A DNA stretch of 5,074 nucleotides from Chlamydiota bacterium. Its GTDB lineage: Bacteria > Chlamydiota > Chlamydiia > Chlamydiales > Criblamydiaceae. The notes beneath the pieces were generated by a model. The model ran no database searches and was not told where the DNA came from. It worked only from the letters and a program-made list of their open reading frames with translations. Below, one piece after another: positions 1 to 5,074 of this stretch. A program made the translations under genes and the position numbers. How positions within the stretch are numbered: position 1 is the first letter of the stretch; each line of letters opens with the position of its first letter. Where the stretch lies: contig JAJFMC010000396.1 in assembly GCA_021772365.1 (NCBI GenBank), positions 1-5,074 on the forward strand. The letters are read 5' to 3'.

Positions 1-1
1 A

Positions 2-97
2 TTTATCGAAATACATCTGAAAACCGTGGAACGGCGCAGAATCTTTTTACAGGAAAATCGGCGTGTCATCTATGATCAATGCTCTAGCACGAGTTAG
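2..97 (+). CDS. possible 3' end of a convergent gene, product unknown (partial, enters from left edge)
   Basis: This frame is open from the left edge to a TAG at 95-97 and gives 31 residues, rich in charged residues (the middle reads VERRRIFLQENRRVIYDQ). It is the longest of the plus-strand frames at this edge, and its stop abuts the hairpin at 98-134, as expected for a gene end facing the convergent minus-strand gene. I do not recognise the peptide and no start is visible. A second plus-strand frame is open from position 1 to a TGA at 73-75, so the choice of frame is not secure. With so little sequence the frame could also be open by chance. Confidence 0.35.
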   Translation, partial: FIEIHLKTVERRRIFLQENRRVIYDQCSSTS

Positions 98-134
98 CTT
101 ACCGCCTATGCCCTGTTGGGGCATAGACGGTAAG
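98..134. terminator. long intergenic hairpin, probable shared 3' end structure
   Basis: Left arm 98-113 (CTTACCGCCTATGCCC) pairs with right arm 119-134 (GGGCATAGACGGTAAG). This gives 16 positions with one internal mismatch (C104 opposite A127... i.e. C/A) and a 5-nt loop. It sits immediately after the possible plus-strand stop at 95-97 and 9 nt beyond the minus-strand stop at 144-146, the usual place for a transcript end between convergent genes. Neither strand has a run of U after the stem, so a classical intrinsic terminator is not shown. It may instead be a 3' stabilising stem or work with a termination factor. Confidence 0.5.
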
Positions 135-143
135 GTTCCGAAA

Positions 144-158
144 CTACATTACGACGCA
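144..158 (-). other. C-terminal CaaX prenylation box, CVVM-stop
   Basis: The last codons on the minus strand read TGC GTC GTA ATG TAG, giving Cys1570-Val-Val-Met1573 and the stop. Cys followed by two aliphatic residues and a terminal residue is the eukaryotic CaaX motif; Met at X is the classic preference of protein farnesyltransferase. The box is preceded by GGG, an accessible flexible spacer, and by a Lys/Arg-containing linker. Lipidation of this protein is predicted, not shown. Confidence 0.8.
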
Positions 159-3100
159 GCCACCTCCGTTATCGGTTTTGGCAGGTGGAAGTATACGACC
201 AGTTGGAAGTCTAAAAGCTAGTTTCGGCTTGGGCTTGGGGTTCGGTTCAGTGTATGTAATGACCTTCGAATCCAGAATTTCCCTTTTTGTCTGTATGTCG
301 CCTTTTTCGATGGCGAGGTTGAGTACTCGACGAATCGACTCCTCTCCAGCAATGGTTACATTGTATCCTTTATATGTGAGTATTGCCGTTGCACCTACAA
401 GGTAGTTATCTTGCAAACACCTTGTCAAAGCCGTAACCCCACAATATTTCGCGGTGGTATCGACATCTTTGAATTTCAATATTTCCAGAAGGGCTTTTGT
501 TATTTGAAAGCGAGCGGCCCAAATGAGTGCTGTATTGCCTCCTCGGTTGTCTTTGACGTTGACATTGACACGGCCATCGGCTCTAAGCTTTGCGACAAGC
601 TTATAGTTTCCTTGATAGGCTGCATTCATAACGATATTCATGCCATTACCATCTACATGGTTGACATCGATACCCGGCATTTTCAGGAGCGCGTCAATAA
701 TCGGTTCATTTTTTTCATAAGAATAAGGACAGTTGAGCCCACCGTTAAGTGTTGATCGGCCTTTTCGTCCTTGTGTTTTTCCATTGACATCGTTCCCGGG
801 TATCTTAAATATTTCAGAAAAGATGGCTAGGCGGTTTGTTTTAGGAAAAAAAACCTGATCAAGGGCTATGTACCCACATCGATCAACAGCGTTGATATTA
901 TTCTTAATATCTTCACGTGCGCATAGGGTTTTGACAATCCCTAAGCTATCACTTGTCACGGCATACATGAGTACTGTTGTTCGACTGTGGTCAATATCGA
1001 GGGGATTTACTCCAGGCATGGAGAGGATCTTGTGAAATGCTTTACTAAGTCCATATTTTGCTGCAAGTGCTAAAGGTCTTATTCCGCCTTTGTAAATACA
1101 ATTGACATCACACTCCGGCAGTTCCAACAGCTCTAAAGCAAGATCTTCCTGTTTGTGATCCAATGCGAAATGAATCAACTTGTAACCGTCAACAGTCAGT
1201 GTTTTATTACACTCGATCAAAAAGTCCTTATCTTCGTCAAAATACTTTTTAAAGCATTTTTTCAGGCCGTGTTTGATGATGATTGACCACGTTTTCCCTT
1301 TTTCGGTAAACGTTAGATTGTGATATTCACCGCTCGTGGCAAATTCGACATATTTTTTGTCTTTATGAGGGATTTTTTTCATGTCTGGCTTATCGAGTTC
1401 GACAACGATGACCGGTTCGGGTGCAATGTCTTTGTAATCCTTTATCAGGTCTAGGCCTGTAATGTTACGGGTCGCTGCATAAAGCCCATCACTACCGCTT
1501 AGAAGAAATTCTTCGCGGAACACTTCGAACTGTGCATAGACGCCCTTGATTTGTTTTTTGTATTCGGTAACAATTTCCTCGGTATCACTTTTCGAACGTT
1601 TGATCGATTGATAGAGCTCATCGAGGTTGTTATAAAAAAGTTTCGACCAGTTATAGCTAATTGAGTCGGCAACCGTTTCCTTGATAGCTGCGATCAATTG
1701 CGATGCGAGTTTCTCAGTATGGCTGTCATTACCCACAGTCTGGCAGATGTGCTGAAAGATTTTGTGGAGCTCACTAGACTGAGCGGGTTGTTGAATAACC
1801 TCTTCTGTTCTGACGGCAATCGCCAGCTTTTTTGCCAGTTCTTTGATCAACGATTCATCAGTCTCGGCATGCCAACGTTTGAGGTCTTTGAAGAAAAATT
1901 TGAGGTATTTGTGATTCACTTTTTCAACTTCAGAACGCTCCTGTCGATGGTGTGACAGACTTTGGATCCGCTGTTCACGTGCTTCTTTTATTTTGCTGAA
2001 AATCGTCTCGGGAGAACTGAGCATCATGACCATAAATAAAGGATCACTTCGCATCAGCTGCTGTACCGCTGTATCGTGAGAACCAATGATCATACGGCAG
2101 GATCCAGGCTGTCCTTGGCGCCCGGCACGACCGAACCCTTGCCTTTCGACACGGTCGTTTGTTGGGTAGAAGCCCATCACGGCATGGAGTCCTCCATTAT
2201 CTAAACTATCGGGATGTAGGATGATGTCTGTCCCTCGGCCAGCGTTGTTGGTGGCGACAGTGATCATTCCAGGATCACCGGCTTTAGCGATGATATAGTC
2301 CTCACTTTCTGCTTGGCGTTCATTGAGGACCTGGTGGAATAGATTCTCTTGCTTCAGATGCTTAGAAAGATCGAGGGTATCGCGGATCGATTCCAACAGG
2401 ATAAGAATTGGACGTCCCTGACTGACCATTTCTTTCGCTTCACTGATCAATGCTTTGAAATAGAGATCTTTGCTGAGAGAAAATTGCGGATCAAGCATTT
2501 CACGATTGTTTTTCTTGTGTGGCGGAACATCGAATGAATCGATGGTATAAACTTTTTCAAGTTCAACACGCTCTGTTACAGTGCCTATTGTTCCTGTCAA
2601 TCCAAAGATCAGCGGGTAGTATTCGAAGAATACAGGGTGACATAACGATGCAGGCATCATACTCTCTGCTTGGATCGGTAAGTTGTGCTTCGATTCCAAA
2701 AATTGGTGAAGACCATTTTGCCAGCGGCTCTTCAGTTGTAGGCGTCCCGTGTTGTTTTTGTCGACAATCACAATTTCGTCTTGAACGACTTTGCCCTTAG
2801 CTGTCATCTTTTCTTGAGGCTTGATCACATAATCTTCCTCTTCTTTATGGACATATAAAGCCTCATGAGCAGATTCGATCCATTTAATGAACGTGTCTTG
2901 ATGGATCGCTTTGATCTCTTCACGAAAACGCCTTTTTTGTAAATTGTTCAGCTGCTGAACAAGCGTGCCGGCGATGATACCAAGCTGCGTGTGTTTTTCA
3001 TCCTTCACCAACGCGTGCTCAATCGCTGCTTTGTTAGACTTCACAAACGAGAGAATGGGCTCATAGACCCACGTATGCTCATCGCTACCAGGTACGGCGA

Positions 3101-4865
3101 TACGTGCGGAGTTCATGGCTGAGTCGAGGAATAGATTATCAGACTCATCAACAATCACACTGTCAGCCTGACGCTCGACCTCTTTACCCTCGACATGCCA
3201 CATCCTCATCGGCTCACCCCTCAGTCCATCACCAAGGATGGAAAATTCAAAGTCGTAATTCGTTCCGTAAATGATCTGCGCATCGAAGTGTTGTTTCGTT
3301 GGTGAGTCGGTGCAGATATGTGATGCGGTGATTCCGAATGCTTGGAAAAAGTCTTTATACTTTACCTGGTCACGACGTGCGAGGTAGCGAGCAGAGGAGA
3401 TGATATCGATTGTTTTTCCCTGGCAAGCAAGGAAAAAGGAGAGCATCGTGATGACGGTAGATTTTCCTTCTCCGGTAAGCATACGGGCAATCCGTCCCTT
3501 GAGTTTATCTGGGTGGTTGACCAGTCCCAACGTTGCCATCACCTGTGTATTGTAAGGGTAGATTCCGAATTTTTTACGGATAGCCTCCCTTCCGACAGCA
3601 AGTAGAAGGAGTTGATCGTCGGCACTAAATACTTTTCCTGCAGAGCGCTTTTGGATTTTTTGTACGATGGCGACGAGACCGTCTAAGCTTTCCGATTTTA
3701 AGTCTTTACCGTAGGATTCAATCTTCAGGTATTGTGTTAGTAAAACCCCCACTTCTTCTTTAGGCATGGCGACATCGACCCCGCCGAGCTTAGTATCTGA
3801 GAAAGCAGCAACGACATCTTTAATGTCTTTTTCGGGAAATTTTCTTTGGTAGAGTTCAATTTTTTTCAGGTTTAATTGGCCGTTCAATTCTTCGAAAGAA
3901 AATACTCCTTCGCTGAAATTTTCCAGTTGATGCATCACTTCGTCAACAGCATCGTCGATTTCTAACAGGCACTGCATCATGCTGTTGACATCTTTTATCG
4001 ACAGTTTTTTTCCTTCATAACACGTAGGGGTAGTGAGTAGGTCGAAGACTTCATCACCAAGCGTTTGTTTGACACGGCAGCACCATTGGACGTAGGCGTA
4101 TACCGTACCTTGGGCTGCATCGTGAGTGGTGCATGCTTTTACATTTTGCAGAATACGTTTTCTTTCCGTCTCGTCGAATTCTTCATGGTAAGGAGGGCTT
4201 TGCAGTAGTTGTCCTAAGCTTGCATATTCACCCATAGGTAGTCGATTTTTGCTTCTCGCCAGAGAACGCATCATCACCGCTGTGAGTTTATCGGCAGACA
4301 GGGTTCCCCATTCAGGATGGTCGGAAGGGATTTCTTTGAATTGTGAGTAGTGGAGACAGCCGTACTTCCTTTCGACGGCCTGTTCGAGTTGCTTGGCGGT
4401 AAGTAGGTTTTGGATCAGTCCAATCTGATCGTTAACATTCGCACAAGTACTGAGCGTTGTGATAAGAGAGTCTACCCATTCCTTGCCTTCCTGATCGTAG
4501 CAAGGAGTAGTTTTATCGATGTTAGGCATCGCGACGGTTACACGCTCGAAAAGGTTCATCAAGACGGTGAATTTTTGAATCAGCTCTTGAAGTGTTGCTT
4601 TATTGTAGTATTCCTGTTTGTACGTTGTTGCCAGTTTGATGAAACACAAGATGACATGTGGATGCTGGTGGCTCAGGCGTTTGAGGAACGAGCTGTTAAT
4701 GGTGCTTTTGTATCGTGCGCGTGAAAGAACTTCACGGTCTAATGATTCCTGTAAGTCTTCAGTGAGCATTTTTAGCTGAGGCTGCTTTTTTACAGCATCC
4801 GGTTTCTTATGTTGTTGGTCGAATATCGAGCTTGATCCTTGATTCTTATTTTCTACTATCGTCAT
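144..4865 (-). CDS. SecA-like ATPase motor fused to ankyrin repeats with a C-terminal CaaX box; candidate host-targeted effector
   Basis: The 1573-aa product has, in order, an unrecognised helical region (about 1-410), a SecA-type ATPase (about 414-984), a Lys-rich helical stretch (about 985-1220), about eight ankyrin repeats (about 1226-1534), a Pro/Lys linker and a final CVVM. SecA hallmarks are Q441, TGEGKS (464-469), YLARRD (494-499), GTNYDF (534-539), DESD (573-576), TGT (757-759), ATNNAGRGTDI (871-881) and QGFGRAGRQG (909-918). All catalytic residues look intact, so ATP hydrolysis is likely. Housekeeping SecA is typically 800-1000 aa with few residues before Walker A and often a Cys-rich zinc tail; this protein has 463 residues before Walker A and no such tail. 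No Sec signal peptide or membrane segment is evident. The start at 4865 is ATG with AAGGA 8 nt upstream; a TTG at 4883 in the same frame is less likely because it lies just before that site. Effector function and substrate are inference; it could also be an intrabacterial SecA paralogue. Confidence 0.95.
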   Translation of the reverse strand: MTIVENKNQGSSSIFDQQHKKPDAVKKQPQLKMLTEDLQESLDREVLSRARYKSTINSSFLKRLSHQHPHVILCFIKLATTYKQEYYNKATLQELIQKFTVLMNLFERVTVAMPNIDKTTPCYDQEGKEWVDSLITTLSTCANVNDQIGLIQNLLTAKQLEQAVERKYGCLHYSQFKEIPSDHPEWGTLSADKLTAVMMRSLARSKNRLPMGEYASLGQLLQSPPYHEEFDETERKRILQNVKACTTHDAAQGTVYAYVQWCCRVKQTLGDEVFDLLTTPTCYEGKKLSIKDVNSMMQCLLEIDDAVDEVMHQLENFSEGVFSFEELNGQLNLKKIELYQRKFPEKDIKDVVAAFSDTKLGGVDVAMPKEEVGVLLTQYLKIESYGKDLKSESLDGLVAIVQKIQKRSAGKVFSADDQLLLLAVGREAIRKKFGIYPYNTQVMATLGLVNHPDKLKGRIARMLTGEGKSTVITMLSFFLACQGKTIDIISSARYLARRDQVKYKDFFQAFGITASHICTDSPTKQHFDAQIIYGTNYDFEFSILGDGLRGEPMRMWHVEGKEVERQADSVIVDESDNLFLDSAMNSARIAVPGSDEHTWVYEPILSFVKSNKAAIEHALVKDEKHTQLGIIAGTLVQQLNNLQKRRFREEIKAIHQDTFIKWIESAHEALYVHKEEEDYVIKPQEKMTAKGKVVQDEIVIVDKNNTGRLQLKSRWQNGLHQFLESKHNLPIQAESMMPASLCHPVFFEYYPLIFGLTGTIGTVTERVELEKVYTIDSFDVPPHKKNNREMLDPQFSLSKDLYFKALISEAKEMVSQGRPILILLESIRDTLDLSKHLKQENLFHQVLNERQAESEDYIIAKAGDPGMITVATNNAGRGTDIILHPDSLDNGGLHAVMGFYPTNDRVERQGFGRAGRQGQPGSCRMIIGSHDTAVQQLMRSDPLFMVMMLSSPETIFSKIKEAREQRIQSLSHHRQERSEVEKVNHKYLKFFFKDLKRWHAETDESLIKELAKKLAIAVRTEEVIQQPAQSSELHKIFQHICQTVGNDSHTEKLASQLIAAIKETVADSISYNWSKLFYNNLDELYQSIKRSKSDTEEIVTEYKKQIKGVYAQFEVFREEFLLSGSDGLYAATRNITGLDLIKDYKDIAPEPVIVVELDKPDMKKIPHKDKKYVEFATSGEYHNLTFTEKGKTWSIIIKHGLKKCFKKYFDEDKDFLIECNKTLTVDGYKLIHFALDHKQEDLALELLELPECDVNCIYKGGIRPLALAAKYGLSKAFHKILSMPGVNPLDIDHSRTTVLMYAVTSDSLGIVKTLCAREDIKNNINAVDRCGYIALDQVFFPKTNRLAIFSEIFKIPGNDVNGKTQGRKGRSTLNGGLNCPYSYEKNEPIIDALLKMPGIDVNHVDGNGMNIVMNAAYQGNYKLVAKLRADGRVNVNVKDNRGGNTALIWAARFQITKALLEILKFKDVDTTAKYCGVTALTRCLQDNYLVGATAILTYKGYNVTIAGEESIRRVLNLAIEKGDIQTKREILDSKVITYTEPNPKPKPKLAFRLPTGRILPPAKTDNGGGCVVM
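222..245 (-). repeat. short Pro-Lys repeat in the C-terminal linker
   Basis: Residues 1541-1548 read PNPKPKPK, encoded by near-perfect tandem hexamers of the CCCAAG type. They form a rigid, basic spacer between the last ankyrin repeat and the tail LAFRLPTGRILPPAKTDN before the CaaX box. It resembles, in position and charge, the basic variable region next to lipid anchors in small GTPases. This resemblance is a comparison only. Confidence 0.7.
264..1190 (-). repeat. ankyrin repeat array, about eight full repeats plus a partial one (about residues 1226-1534)
   Basis: Repeat units of about 33-36 residues share the ankyrin pattern of a helix-helix pair followed by a turn with (M/L/I)PG-x-DVN. 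Turns seen are LPECDVN, MPGVNP, IPGNDVN and MPGIDVN. Helix 1 signatures include RPLALAAKYG, TVLMYAVTSD, NIVMNAAYQGN and TALIWAARFQ. Approximate unit starts (protein numbering) are 1226, 1259, 1293, 1329, 1370, 1406, 1441 and 1475, with a degenerate last unit near 1511-1534. Units four and five are irregular, with an insertion around QGRKGRSTLNGG. Ankyrin arrays bind proteins and are common in effectors of intracellular bacteria. Confidence 0.88.
1914..3626 (-). other. SecA-type DEAD motor domain (about residues 414-984)
   Basis: The block opens with a SecA-like lead-in (GREAIRKKFG, then Q441) and Walker A TGEGKS at 3459-3476. DESD, the Walker B/DEAD equivalent of the SecA DEVD, is at 3138-3149. 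Motif III-like GLTGT follows near residue 757. The second RecA-like half carries GRPILILLESI, NERQAE, ATNNAGRGTDI and the arginine-finger motif QGFGRAGRQG at 2112-2141. This order and spacing are specific to SecA rather than to other DEAD helicases. The stretch between motifs V and VI is short compared with proteobacterial SecA, which carries several dozen extra residues there. Confidence 0.93.
2613..3137 (-). other. insert between motifs II and III, corresponding to the SecA preprotein cross-linking region
   Basis: About 180 residues separate DESD (573-576) from TGT (757-759), close to the size of the preprotein cross-linking domain region in canonical SecA. Its end keeps recognisable SecA signatures: TGR (706-708), RWQNGLHQ (714-721) with conserved Trp, Gly-Leu-His-Gln, then an IQAE and an AS pair leading to YYPLIFGLTGT. 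The central part (about 590-690) is poorly conserved and Lys/Glu-rich. The presence of this region argues that the motor may still contact a polypeptide, although what it binds is unknown. Confidence 0.7.
3636..4865 (-). other. N-terminal extension of the SecA-like protein (about residues 1-410), unknown domain
   Basis: The first 35 residues or so are polar and low in hydrophobics (Asn, Gln, Ser, Lys), with no hydrophobic signal sequence. This would suit a type III secretion signal but does not prove one. From about residue 50 to 410 the sequence looks mostly alpha-helical and soluble, with scattered cysteines, and I recognise no family. Canonical SecA has only about a hundred residues before Walker A, so roughly 380 residues here are extra. 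The region could bind a substrate or partner, or be a diverged domain that only structure prediction would reveal. Confidence 0.6.
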
Positions 4866-4873
4866 TTTTATTA

Positions 4874-4878
4874 TCCTT
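4874..4878 (-). promoter_or_regulatory. Shine-Dalgarno site AAGGA for the SecA-like gene
   Basis: On the minus strand AAGGA lies 8 nt before the ATG at 4865. This spacing is normal and decides the start: the in-frame TTG at 4883 lies only a few bases upstream of the same site and has only AT-rich sequence before it. Confidence 0.8.
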
Positions 4879-4892
4879 ATCAATTATTATTT

Positions 4893-4923
4893 ATTGTATT
4901 AGTCTTTGCAGGGGTGTATACAA
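4893..4923 (-). promoter_or_regulatory. possible sigma70-type promoter
   Basis: TACAAT (4893-4898, one mismatch to TATAAT) lies in a very AT-rich leader about 30 nt before the ATG. A weak TTGTAT (4918-4923) is 19 nt upstream of it, longer than the ideal 17. The -10 is convincing and the -35 is not. In such AT-rich sequence a match can occur by chance. Confidence 0.35.
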
Positions 4924-5006
4924 AAGAGATATTTATGAGGCTTATTGTTTCTCTTTGTGCAATGACCCCGATTGCCACCCCAAACCGCAGCTAAAACTTC
5001 TTTGAG

Positions 5007-5054
5007 TGCGTCAGATACGACTGTAGCGACGCAGGGAAAGACTCCGTCTTTTCC
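5007..5054. other. two adjacent hairpins in a GC-shifted block upstream of the SecA-like gene
   Basis: Hairpin one pairs TGCGTC (5007-5012) with GACGCA (5028-5033), with a further inner TAC/GTA pairing around a GACT loop. Hairpin two starts directly after it: GGAAAGAC (5035-5042) pairs with GTCTTTTCC (5046-5054) with one bulged T and a 3-nt loop. Neither is followed by a U-run on either strand. The surrounding block 4951-5060 is about 52% GC by count, against about 26% for 4861-4950. It could be the end of an upstream gene, a structured leader, or part of a dispersed repeat; a single copy cannot tell. Confidence 0.4.
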
Positions 5055-5074
5055 AAGGAGTTACAGGAAGTAGA

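Noticed and set aside
178..755. Plus-strand open frames (178-405 and 411-755) opposite the ankyrin region
   Set aside because: They lie antisense to a clearly coding minus-strand frame, have no good ribosome binding site, and the peptides show no family features.
1698..4724. Other plus-strand open frames of 62-104 codons (1698-1955, 2349-2537, 2519-2800, 3342-3605, 4410-4724)
   Set aside because: All are antisense shadows of the SecA-like gene, whose protein motifs settle the coding strand.
144..4865. Annotation as housekeeping SecA (gene symbol secA)
   Set aside because: The motor is SecA-type, but the long N-terminal extension, ankyrin array, CaaX ending and missing zinc tail make the housekeeping role unlikely, so no symbol is given.
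4935..4994. Plus-strand 19-codon frame starting MRLIVSLCAM, reminiscent of a short leader or signal peptide
   Set aside because: It is very short, has only a weak purine stretch upstream, and nothing follows it in frame. Chance is the simplest explanation.
4899..5060. 53-codon minus-strand open frame just upstream of the main gene, as a stand-alone gene
   Set aside because: It has no ATG, GTG or TTG start in frame and a TAA directly before it. It is kept only as a possible remnant in the findings.
1..5074. CRISPR array, tRNA, rRNA, insertion sequence ends or attachment sites
   Set aside because: No regularly spaced direct repeats, no tRNA cloverleaf, no rRNA-like stretch and no paired terminal inverted repeats with target duplications were seen on either strand.

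Overview
The window is dominated by one very large minus-strand gene (4865 down to 144, 1573 aa). It encodes a three-part protein: a roughly 410-residue helical N-terminal region that I do not recognise, a complete SecA-type DEAD-like ATPase motor, and a C-terminal array of about eight ankyrin repeats. The array runs into a Pro/Lys linker and ends in Gly-Gly-Gly-Cys-Val-Val-Met. The last four residues, CVVM, form a textbook eukaryotic CaaX prenylation box (Met last, so predicted farnesylation). Bacteria have no CaaX prenyltransferase, so this ending makes sense if the protein is delivered into a eukaryotic cell and lipidated there.

The organism is probably an intracellular bacterium of protists or animals. 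The support is the ankyrin array, the CaaX ending, a giant effector-like architecture, a bacterial Shine-Dalgarno site and a moderate GC content (roughly mid-40s % by eye). A Chlamydia-like (Parachlamydiales) or Legionella/Coxiella-like host would fit, but the sequence does not decide between them.

Layout, left to right on the + strand. Positions 1-97 hold an open frame that enters from the left edge and may be the 3' end of a convergent plus-strand gene. Positions 98-134 form a strong 16-bp hairpin between the two stop codons, without a U-tract. Positions 144-4865 are the SecA-like/ankyrin/CaaX gene on the minus strand. Positions 4866-4950 are a very AT-rich leader (about 26% GC) with the ribosome binding site and a possible promoter. 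Positions 4951-5074 switch to about 52% GC and contain two adjacent hairpins. They also hold start-less open frames on the minus strand, which could be the end of an upstream gene, a gene remnant or a dispersed repeat.

The main gene is not the housekeeping SecA. It keeps every visible ATPase motif and a SecA-like segment between motifs II and III, but it lacks the C-terminal zinc-binding tail, has about 380 extra residues before the Walker A motif, and ends in eukaryotic-type modules. The best reading is a repurposed SecA motor acting as a host-directed, membrane-anchored effector. That function is inference.
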